This document shows, piece after piece, positions 1 through 5,232 of a stretch of 5,232 nt of DNA. Position 1 is the stretch's first letter, and each line of letters begins with the position of its first letter. Source of the stretch: Acidobacteriota bacterium. GTDB taxonomy: Bacteria > Acidobacteriota > Terriglobia > Acidoferrales > UBA7541. The position numbers were made by a program, and so were the translations under genes. The notes beneath the pieces were generated by a model, which saw nothing but the letters and a program-made list of their open reading frames with translations, did no database searches and had not been told where the DNA came from. The stretch spans positions 1-5,232 of the forward strand of contig JAFAZL010000120.1 of the NCBI GenBank assembly GCA_019239815.1, read 5' to 3'.

Positions 1-292
1 GACCTTCATAGCCGAGCAGGAAGATGTTGCGCGCCAACAATGGCGCGATCTCGTCTGGCGAGACTTTCTGACTGATCGCGGCCATGCGCAGGAAGGAACG
101 CAGTGGACCCGGAATGGAAATCATGGTCGCTGTCGGAGTCGGCGTCGCGGACGCGCTCGCTTGAGCGGCAGGCGCAGACGCTGTAGCTGGCGACGGAGGC
201 GCATCTTGCGCGTACGTGTTGCTAGGTATTGGACCGAACAGAACACCGAGGATGAGACCTGCGACGAGCGGAAAACGAACAGACCTGTTCAT
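1..292 (-). CDS. Secreted or periplasmic protein of unknown function, N-terminal 97 residues (partial)
   Basis: I do not recognise the family. The ATG at 292 is chosen because a good GGAGAG ribosome binding site lies 7 bases upstream and because the frame immediately encodes a signal peptide. That peptide has a short basic N-region (MNRSVR), a hydrophobic core over about residues 7-20, and a plausible signal peptidase I site after residue 28 (TYA, then QDAP). Residues 29-56 form a low-complexity Ala/Pro/Ser/Thr linker, as often seen between a signal peptide and a folded periplasmic domain. From about residue 57 the composition becomes ordinary, with a Pro-Gly-Pro motif, SFLRMAAISQKVSPDEI and then LLARNIFLLGYEG. 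This looks like the start of a helical domain. There is no lipobox cysteine, so it is not a lipoprotein by this start. The reading frame is open to the left edge, so length and main domain are unknown. It lies 454 bases downstream of mdtC on the same strand, probably with its own promoter; a role in efflux cannot be inferred. Reality of the gene is likely; function is open. Confidence 0.82.
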   Translation of the reverse strand, partial: MNRSVRFPLVAGLILGVLFGPIPSNTYAQDAPPSPATASAPAAQASASATPTPTATMISIPGPLRSFLRMAAISQKVSPDEIAPLLARNIFLLGYEG

Positions 293-299
293 AGGAACG

Positions 300-305
300 C
301 TCTCC
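300..305 (-). promoter_or_regulatory. Ribosome binding site of the secreted-protein gene
   Basis: On the minus strand the sequence GGAGAG lies 7 bases before the ATG at 292. This is a near-ideal Shine-Dalgarno match and spacing, and it decides the start codon of the partial secreted protein. Confidence 0.75.
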
Positions 306-387
306 AAACGATCGAGAGACAACTACCAACTGCCAGTTCCGAAAGACAATCCACCACCACAAAACCCACGACCGTTCGTGCGCGTTA

Positions 388-412
388 CGTCGCGGCGCAT
401 AAGCGGACGACG
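388..412 (-). other. Small imperfect hairpin in the leader region
   Basis: On the minus strand a CGTCG/CGACG outer stem (408-412 with 388-392) encloses a 3-bp CGC/GCG stem closed by a TTAT loop, with a small internal loop between them. By itself it is within chance for GC-rich DNA. It is listed because it sits 5 bases beyond the larger 417-488 structure and is followed by no T-run, so it is not a standard terminator. Confidence 0.25.
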
Positions 413-416
413 CTCA

Positions 417-488
417 AGCCCGATCGAACGACCGTGCGAATCTCACTCAGATTTGGCAGAACTTCGAGTCGCACCGGTTCGATCGGCT
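417..488 (-). repeat. Nested inverted repeat, candidate structured RNA or cruciform element
   Basis: Arms at 417-429 and 477-488 are complementary over 12 bp with a single bulged base; the inner 10 bp (420-429 with 477-486, core CGATCGAAC) are perfect. Inside the 47-base interval a second stem, GTGCGA (434-439) with TCGCAC (469-474), pairs in register, separated from the first by a small asymmetric internal loop. A further small hairpin (AATCT/AGATT, 439-443 with 449-453, sharing one base with the middle stem) can form inside. The result is a long rod-like hairpin of about 18 bp in the untranslated region upstream of the secreted-protein gene. Neither strand has a T-tract after it, so it is not a typical intrinsic terminator. 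It could be a cis-acting leader structure, a palindromic REP-like repeat, or a chance palindrome; only its complementarity is directly seen. Confidence 0.5.
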
Positions 489-495
489 GGTTCTC

Positions 496-521
496 CCGTC
501 GCTGGCCTGGATTGGCGACAG
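496..521 (-). other. Hairpin just downstream of the proximal promoter candidate
   Basis: On the minus strand CTGTCGC (521-515) can pair with GCGACGG (502-496) over 7 bp including one G-T wobble, with a 12-base loop. It begins immediately after the candidate -10 element at 522-527, so if that promoter is used the hairpin would lie around the transcript start. No T-run follows it. Confidence 0.35.
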
Positions 522-550
522 AAGATAAAGCATCGATGTAGCGAAACCAA
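522..550 (-). promoter_or_regulatory. Candidate proximal sigma70-type promoter for the secreted-protein gene
   Basis: On the minus strand a weak -35 element TTGGTT (550-545) and a -10-like TATCTT (527-522) are separated by exactly 17 bases. The -35 matches the consensus at only three of six positions, which would fit an activator-dependent promoter. Two 9-bp direct repeats lie just upstream, with the nearer ending 8 bases from the -35. It would give a leader of roughly 220 bases before the ATG at 292. The call rests on pattern only. Confidence 0.3.
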
Positions 551-564
551 GACATTTTATGTCT
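550..564. repeat. Short palindrome AGACAT-N3-ATGTCT
   Basis: A perfect 6-bp inverted repeat with a 3-base AT spacer lies at the upstream edge of the proximal -35 element and overlaps one copy of the 9-bp direct repeat. It could be an operator half-site arrangement for a dimeric regulator or part of the direct repeat site. The size is small enough to be coincidence. Confidence 0.3.
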
Positions 565-589
565 CTTCGCGGTCACGGAGATGTCTCTT
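559..589 (-). repeat. Pair of 9-bp direct repeats spaced 22 bp, possible activator site
   Basis: The sequence AAGAGACAT (minus strand) occurs at 589-581 and again at 567-559, with starts 22 bp apart, close to two turns of the DNA helix. The pair sits immediately upstream of the weak -35 element at 545-550. Tandem sites in helical phase upstream of a poor -35 are typical of binding sites for response regulators of the OmpR/PhoB type and similar activators. Which regulator might bind cannot be told from the sequence, and no regulator gene is in the window. Confidence 0.35.
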
Positions 590-667
590 AGGACAGCGGG
601 GAGCCTGGAGACCTTGCAGGACGTTTAACCCGTTCGAGGTGACCGTCTCTCACAGCCTGTGGGAAAC

Positions 668-696
668 GGTATAGACCATTCTCGCTTCGCTGTAAA
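668..696 (-). promoter_or_regulatory. Candidate distal sigma70-type promoter downstream of mdtC
   Basis: On the minus strand TTTACA (696-691, five of six consensus positions) and TATACC (673-668, four of six) are separated by exactly 17 bases. This is the best sigma70-like match in the gap. The -35 lies in the loop of a small inverted repeat TTCGC/GCGAA (686-690 with 699-703), which might be an operator. Transcription from here would begin about 370 bases before the ATG at 292 and would include all the hairpins of the leader region. Confidence 0.4.
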
Positions 697-746
697 GTGC
701 GAACCGGCTGGATATCAGAGAATTAACGATTCTGCTGTAGGCAGGC

Positions 747-3700
747 TTAGTCGGAGTGGGCGGAGACTGGGGCGGGAGCGGCGGCACGCAAACGGCGGCG
801 CTGGATTCGGGTTTGCAAACGATCGAGGTACAAGTAGACGACGGGGGTCGTAAAGAGAGTGAGTGCCTGGCTGAAGATCAGGCCGCCGACGATGGTGATG
901 CCGAGCGGGCGGCGCATTTCGGCTCCCGTGCCGGTGCCCAGCGCCAGCGGCAACGCGCCAAGCAGGGCGGCAGCCGTGGTCATCATGATCGGGCGGAAGC
1001 GCAGCAGACACGCCTCGTAAATGGCCTCAATGCTCGACTTACCGCGCTCGCGTTCGGCTTGCACCGCGAAATCGATCATGAGGATTGCGTTCTTCTTCAC
1101 AAGCCCGATCAACAGAATGATACCGATCAGCGCGATGATGCTGAGGTCGGCATTGATCAGGCGAATCGCCAACAATGCGCCGATCCCGGCCGAGGGGAGC
1201 GTCGAGAGAATCGTGATCGGGTGAATGTAGCTCTCATAGAGAATGCCCAAGACGATGTAAACCGCTGCCAGCGCTGAGATAATCAGCAAGCCTTCAGTCG
1301 AGAGCGAATCCTGAAACGCCTGGGCGGTTCCCTGGAACATACCGTGAACCGTCGGCGGCATGCGCATTTCCGCTTTCGCCTGTTCGATTTGCTCAACGGC
1401 GGGGCCGAGCGACGCGCCCGGAGCCAAATTGAACGACAGCGTGATCGCCGGAAAGATTCCCTGGTGATTGACGGTGAGCGCGCTCTTTGCCGGCTCGAAG
1501 TGTGAGAACGAACTGAGCGGGATGAGTTTGCCGGTATTCGACGCGGCGTAGATATTTTTCAACGTTTCGGGATCGCGCAGGTATTGAGGCTCAACTTCGA
1601 GCACCACGTGGTATTGGTTGATGCCCTTGTAGATGTTCGAGACCTGGCGCTGGCCGAATGCGTCGTTGAGCGTGTTGTCAATCTCCGAGACGGGAACACC
1701 CAAGCGTCCGGCCGTGTCGCGGTCGATCACAAGCTGCGCTTGCAGACCGTTGAGCTGCTGGTCGGTGTTAACGTCACGGAGGGTCGGAATCTGCTTCATA
1801 CGATCCATCAACCGCGGTGCCCATCCGACCAGATCCGTCAAATTGTCGGCCTGCAATGTGTATTGATACTGCGCGCCCGCGAAGCGCCCGCCAACGTTGA
1901 TGTCTTGCACCGCTTGAAGAAAGAGCGATGCACCGGGAATTTTCTCCAGCTTGGGCCGGAGACGCTCGATGATTTCGTCAGCGCTGGCTTTTCGCACACC
2001 GAGAGGCTTGAGTTGTGCAAAAAATCGACCACTATTATTGCCGCCACCACCGCCGTTGAACGCGGTAACGGTATCCACGTCAGGATCTTCGCGAACGATC
2101 TCCGAGAGTGTTTTCACTTTCTCTCGCATCGACGCGAATGAAACGTCCTGATCGGCCTGAATGAATCCGTTGATGCGGCCGACGTCTTGCTGCGGGAAAA
2201 ATCCCTTCGGCGTGTCGATGTAGAGTCCGACGCTGACGAACATCGTGAGGATCGTGACGCAAAGCATCAGGAACTGGTGGCGCAACACCCAACGCAAGCC
2301 GATGTCGTAGATGCCGACCAGGCGATTGAAGGAGCGCTCCGCGAAATTATAGATTCGCCCGTGCTCACCGGTATCGCGGCGCAAAAACAGCGCGCACATC
2401 ATCGGCGTCGTCGAGAGCGACACCAGCAACGAAATACCGACAGCAACGCTGAGCGTCACCGCAAATTCGCGAAATAGGCGACCAACGATGCCGCCCATCA
2501 GCAAGATCGGGATGAATACCGCCACGAGTGAGGTACTCATCGAGATGACGGTGAAGCCGATTTCGCGGGCACCCATCATCGCTGCTCGAAAAGGCGGTAT
2601 TCCCTCTTCGAGATGCCGCATGATGTTTTCGATCACGACGATCGCATCATCGACGACGAAGCCCGTTGATACGGTGAGCGCCATCAGCGACAAATTGTCG
2701 AGGCTGTACCCGCACAGATACATCACTCCGAACGTACCGACGAGCGAAAGCGGCACAGCAATGCTGGGAATCAGCGTTGCCCAATAGTTCCGCAAGAAGA
2801 CGAACACAACCAGAATGACGAGGATGACCGAAATAATCAGCGTCAGTTCGACATCGTGGATTGCCGCGCGAATCGTCGTGGTGCGGTCAATAATCACGTT
2901 GAGCCGAATCGATGGATTAATCGACGCCTGCAACTCCGGCATCATGGCGCGAACACGATCAACGGTTTCGATCATGTTGGCGCCGGGCTGGCGGAAGACG
3001 ACCAAGATGATGCCCGTGCCGCCGTTGATGAATCCGGCGTTACGCACATCTTCGACCGAGTCGGTGATGGAACCGATGGCATCCAACCGAACCGGCGCGC
3101 CATTGCGCCACGTCACGATCAGTGGCTGATATTCTCGCGCCTTGAAGAGTTGGTCGCTATCGGTGATTCCCCAAGCGTGACGGAGGTTTGCGAGCTGGCC
3201 CTTCGGCCGGTTGGCGTTCGCGGACTGGAGCGCCATGCGTACGGTCTCAAGGCTGATCCCATAATTATTGAGTTGGCCCGGGTTGACTTGAACGCGCACC
3301 GCAGGTTTCGCGCCGCCGCCGATGAAGACTTCGCCGATGCCCGAAATCTGCCGAAGCTTTTGCGCGATGACGGAATCTGCTTCATCGTAGATCTCCGGCA
3401 GCAAGACGTTGTTGGAGGTCATCGACAGCAGCATGATCGGCGAATCGGCGGGATTGACCTTCCAGTAGCCGGGTTGCCCAGGCAGATCGGCTGGCAGTTG
3501 ACCGCGCGCCGCGTTGATCGCTGCTTGCACGTCGCGCGCGGCTGCATCGATGTTGCGATTCAAATCGAATTGCAGCGTGATGTTGGTGTTGCCCATCTGG
3601 CTGGTCGACACCATCTGACTGACGCTGGCGATGCGGCTGAACTGCCGCTCGAGCGGAGTCGCCACCGCGCTAGCCATTGTCTCGGGACTCGCGCCCGGCA

Positions 3701-3863
3701 AATTCGCATACACGCTGATCGTTGGGAAGTCGACTTGAGGCAGTGGCGCAACCGGCAGAAATCCAAACGCGATGGCTCCTGCAAGCAAAATCGCGAGTGA
3801 AATCAGCGACGTCGCCACCGGGCGGCGAATAAAGGGCGCCGAGAAATTGGAAGTGAATTGCAC
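747..3863 (-). CDS. mdtC: MdtC/MuxC-type RND multidrug efflux transporter subunit, complete
   Basis: This 1038-residue inner-membrane protein is a proton-driven drug exporter of the RND (HAE1) family, slightly longer than E. coli MdtC (1025). It has the full family plan: TM1 at about 17-36, a first periplasmic porter/docking loop at about 38-335, TM2-TM6 at about 339-490, TM7 near 530-550, a second periplasmic loop at about 555-850, and TM8-TM12 to about 1012. The proton relay is intact: Asp405-Asp406 in TM4 (GFVVDDAIVVIEN), Lys924 in TM10 (VKKNAILMIDFA) and Arg957 (LRFRPIMMTT). Stretches such as LPVAPLPQVDFP, SLPGASPETMAS-like NLPGASPETMAS and VGGRFAGAQYQYTL resemble MdtC more than AcrB. The start is GTG at 3863, with no in-frame start between it and the mdtB end; a weak AGGCGAG site overlaps the mdtB stop, which suggests translational coupling. 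In E. coli MdtB and MdtC form a heterotrimer with adaptor MdtA and TolC, exporting bile salts and novobiocin among others; substrates here are unknown. A Gly5 run at 604-608 is an oddity. The C-terminal tail is Arg- then Ala/Pro-rich. Confidence 0.96.
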   Translation of the reverse strand: MQFTSNFSAPFIRRPVATSLISLAILLAGAIAFGFLPVAPLPQVDFPTISVYANLPGASPETMASAVATPLERQFSRIASVSQMVSTSQMGNTNITLQFDLNRNIDAAARDVQAAINAARGQLPADLPGQPGYWKVNPADSPIMLLSMTSNNVLLPEIYDEADSVIAQKLRQISGIGEVFIGGGAKPAVRVQVNPGQLNNYGISLETVRMALQSANANRPKGQLANLRHAWGITDSDQLFKAREYQPLIVTWRNGAPVRLDAIGSITDSVEDVRNAGFINGGTGIILVVFRQPGANMIETVDRVRAMMPELQASINPSIRLNVIIDRTTTIRAAIHDVELTLIISVILVILVVFVFLRNYWATLIPSIAVPLSLVGTFGVMYLCGYSLDNLSLMALTVSTGFVVDDAIVVIENIMRHLEEGIPPFRAAMMGAREIGFTVISMSTSLVAVFIPILLMGGIVGRLFREFAVTLSVAVGISLLVSLSTTPMMCALFLRRDTGEHGRIYNFAERSFNRLVGIYDIGLRWVLRHQFLMLCVTILTMFVSVGLYIDTPKGFFPQQDVGRINGFIQADQDVSFASMREKVKTLSEIVREDPDVDTVTAFNGGGGGNNSGRFFAQLKPLGVRKASADEIIERLRPKLEKIPGASLFLQAVQDINVGGRFAGAQYQYTLQADNLTDLVGWAPRLMDRMKQIPTLRDVNTDQQLNGLQAQLVIDRDTAGRLGVPVSEIDNTLNDAFGQRQVSNIYKGINQYHVVLEVEPQYLRDPETLKNIYAASNTGKLIPLSSFSHFEPAKSALTVNHQGIFPAITLSFNLAPGASLGPAVEQIEQAKAEMRMPPTVHGMFQGTAQAFQDSLSTEGLLIISALAAVYIVLGILYESYIHPITILSTLPSAGIGALLAIRLINADLSIIALIGIILLIGLVKKNAILMIDFAVQAERERGKSSIEAIYEACLLRFRPIMMTTAAALLGALPLALGTGTGAEMRRPLGITIVGGLIFSQALTLFTTPVVYLYLDRLQTRIQRRRLRAAAPAPVSAHSD

Positions 3864-3869
3864 GTCTCG

Positions 3870-3876
3870 CTCGCCT
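3870..3876 (-). promoter_or_regulatory. Weak ribosome binding site of mdtC overlapping the mdtB stop codon
   Basis: The minus-strand sequence AGGCGAG starts inside the TAG stop of the upstream gene (3877-3875) and ends 6 bases before the GTG start at 3863. It is an imperfect Shine-Dalgarno match. With an 11-base intergenic spacing, ribosomes finishing mdtB could reinitiate on mdtC, which would help to keep subunit ratios fixed. Confidence 0.4.
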
Positions 3877-5232
3877 AGTCCGCTTCCGCCGGCATATCGA
3901 CGGTGTTCGTGATGTGGAAGCGCCGCCGCGCTTGCCGCGCCAGCTGGTCAAAGAAGAGGTAAACGACGGGCGTCGTATAGAGCGTAAGCAGCTGGCTCAA
4001 CAGCAATCCGCCGACGATCGTGATGCCCAGCGGACGGCGCAATTCGGAACCAACGCCCGTGCCGAGAGCCAGCGGCAGGCCGCCAAGCAGCGCGGCCATC
4101 GTGGTCATCATGATTGGCCGGAATCGAAGCAAGCACGCCTCGTAAATCGCTTCGAGCGGCGTCTTTCCGTCCTTGCGCTCGGCTTCGAGCGCGAAGTCAA
4201 TCATCATGATCGCGTTTTTCTTGACGATTCCTATCAACAGGATGATGCCGATGAGCGCGATAACGCTGAACTCTTCGCGGCAGATCAGCAACGCGAGAAT
4301 CGCTCCGACTCCCGCCGAAGGCAGCGTCGAAATAATTGTGATCGGGTGAATGTAGCTCTCGTAGAGAACGCCGAGCACGATGTAGACGGTGATGATCGCG
4401 GCGAGGATCAAGATTGGTTCATTTGAGAGGGAGTGCAAGAATGCCGCAGCCGTGCCTTGGTACGTCGCCTGGACGCTCGGCGGCAGGCCGAGATCTTCTT
4501 TCGCTTGGTTGATCGCGTTGACAGCGTCGCCGAGCGAAACGCCCGGCGCCAGGTTGAACGAAAGCGTCACGACTGGAAATTGCCCTTGGTGATTGATCGC
4601 GAGCGAACCAGCTCCCGGCTCGAAATGAGTGAATGCACTCAGCGGCACCTGCTGACCGGTAGATGATTTCACATAAATATTCTTGAGTTGGTCGGGATCC
4701 TGCTGGAACTGCGGATTCACCTCAAGCACGACGTGATACTGATTGAGCTGCGTGAACATCGTCGAGACTTGGCGCTGGCCGTAGGCGTCGTACAGGGTGT
4801 TATCGATGGTCGCCGGCAAAATGCCGAGGCGCGACGCGGTGTCGCGATCGATCGTTAAGTCGGCGAGCAGTCCTGAGTTGAGCTGATCGCTGGCAACATC
4901 TCGTAGGTCCGGCAGCGATTTCAGCTTGCCGATGAACTTCGGCACCCAGTACGCGAGTTCCTTCTGATCGACATCTTCCAGGCTGTATTGAAATTCGGTG
5001 CGGCTGACGCGGTCTTCAACCGTGAGGTCCTGCACCGGTTGCATGAAAAGCGTGATGCCGTCGACCTTTGCGACTTGCGGCTGCAAGCGGCGAATTACGT
5101 CCGTCGCCGAAATGTTGTGGCCGCGCTGTTTCAGCGGCTTGAGGTTGATCTGCATGCGGCCGCTGTTGATCGTGGCGTTGGTGCCGTCGATGCCGATGAA
5201 GGAAGTTAGGCTCTCGACAGCTCGATCTTTCA
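3875..5232 (-). CDS. mdtB: MdtB/MuxB-type RND multidrug efflux transporter subunit, C-terminal 451 residues (partial)
   Basis: The frame is open from the right edge (first full codon at 5230) to the TAG at 3875-3877, giving 451 residues, somewhat under half of a protein of about 1040. An internal ATG at 5153-5155 is not the real start: the 25 residues before it (including ESLTSFIGIDGTN and INSGR) continue the RND second periplasmic loop. The visible part holds the rest of that loop and TM8-TM12. Phrases such as RMQINLKPL, MQPVQDLTVEDRVSRTEFQY and STGQQVPLSAF match the MdtB branch rather than MdtC, and the TM10 lysine of the proton relay is present (IVKKNAIMMIDFA, codon 4217-4219), as is LRFRPIMMTT. 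The TM4 aspartates lie outside the window. As the first gene of the pair it would supply the second RND type of the heterotrimer; in E. coli the complex is thought to be two MdtB with one MdtC. The periplasmic adaptor gene is expected beyond 5232. Confidence 0.95.
   Translation of the reverse strand, partial: KDRAVESLTSFIGIDGTNATINSGRMQINLKPLKQRGHNISATDVIRRLQPQVAKVDGITLFMQPVQDLTVEDRVSRTEFQYSLEDVDQKELAYWVPKFIGKLKSLPDLRDVASDQLNSGLLADLTIDRDTASRLGILPATIDNTLYDAYGQRQVSTMFTQLNQYHVVLEVNPQFQQDPDQLKNIYVKSSTGQQVPLSAFTHFEPGAGSLAINHQGQFPVVTLSFNLAPGVSLGDAVNAINQAKEDLGLPPSVQATYQGTAAAFLHSLSNEPILILAAIITVYIVLGVLYESYIHPITIISTLPSAGVGAILALLICREEFSVIALIGIILLIGIVKKNAIMMIDFALEAERKDGKTPLEAIYEACLLRFRPIMMTTMAALLGGLPLALGTGVGSELRRPLGITIVGGLLLSQLLTLYTTPVVYLFFDQLARQARRRFHITNTVDMPAEAD

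Larger units (their letters stand above)
293..746. other. Long non-coding gap between mdtC and the secreted-protein gene
   Basis: This 454-base stretch has no ORF that I would call a gene on either strand; the frames open across it give Arg/Ser-rich proteins with no domain signature. It contains two promoter candidates facing the secreted-protein gene (668-696 and 522-550), a 9-bp direct repeat pair (559-567 and 581-589), a short palindrome (550-564) and three successive hairpins (496-521, 417-488, 388-412). Directly after the mdtC stop there is only a weak 5-bp AT-rich hairpin (719-733) with no T-tract, so I see no intrinsic terminator for the RND operon. Read-through into the downstream gene, or a factor-dependent stop, is possible. 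Confidence 0.8.

Noticed and set aside
385..576. Minus-strand 63-codon ORF (or 56 codons from an internal ATG at 555) in the gap upstream of the secreted-protein gene
   Set aside because: Only a poor ribosome binding site, no recognisable motif, and it overlaps the hairpins and the proximal promoter candidate. A leader peptide cannot be excluded but is not supported.
161..674. Two overlapping plus-strand ORFs of 126 and 152 codons
   Set aside because: Both are very Arg/Ser/Thr-rich, run antisense to the secreted-protein start, and show no domain or convincing start signal. They look like shadows of GC-rich DNA.
719..733. AGAAT/ATTCT hairpin 14 bases after the mdtC stop as a terminator
   Set aside because: The stem is only 5 bp and AT-rich, and no T-tract follows it on the minus strand.
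2856..3800. Plus-strand 314-codon ORF antisense to mdtC
   Set aside because: It is opposite a well-conserved RND coding sequence, is rich in Arg, His and Asp, and has no family resemblance. It arises from codon bias of the real gene.
3875..5155. MdtB-like protein taken as a 426-residue half-size transporter starting at the ATG at 5155
   Set aside because: The frame stays open to the window edge, and the 25 codons upstream encode conserved RND loop sequence, so the gene is cut by the window, not truncated.

Overview
The window is a Gram-negative envelope and efflux locus with all recognisable genes on the minus strand. From high to low coordinates (the direction of transcription) it holds: the C-terminal half of an MdtB/MuxB-type RND transporter (3875-5232, running off the right edge), a complete MdtC/MuxC-type RND transporter (747-3863), a 454-base non-coding gap (293-746), and the first 97 codons of a secreted protein of unknown function (1-292, running off the left edge).

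The two RND genes are 11 bases apart, and a weak ribosome binding site for the second overlaps the stop codon of the first. This is the layout of an mdtABC or muxABC operon, in which two different inner-membrane RND subunits form a mixed trimer that works with a periplasmic adaptor and an outer-membrane channel. The adaptor, the start of mdtB and the operon promoter should lie beyond position 5232. No outer-membrane channel gene follows mdtC inside the window.

The gap after mdtC is the least ordinary part. It has no convincing terminator for the RND operon. It has two sigma70-like promoter candidates facing the secreted-protein gene, a pair of 9-bp direct repeats exactly 22 bp apart just upstream of one of them, and a run of three hairpins. 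The largest (417-488) is a 12-bp stem with one bulge enclosing an in-register 6-bp stem. Together they suggest a regulated, structured 5' leader for the secreted protein, but this is inference from sequence alone.

The organism is a didermal bacterium with moderately high GC. The RND proteins are close to the proteobacterial MdtB/MdtC pattern but clearly divergent. The overall style (Ala/Pro/Thr linker after the signal peptide, GTG start, moderate GC) would fit an Acidobacteriota-like soil bacterium, but this is a weak guess. I see no mobile element, CRISPR array, tRNA or rRNA. The window is mostly an ordinary multidrug efflux operon, and I found no clearly new system.
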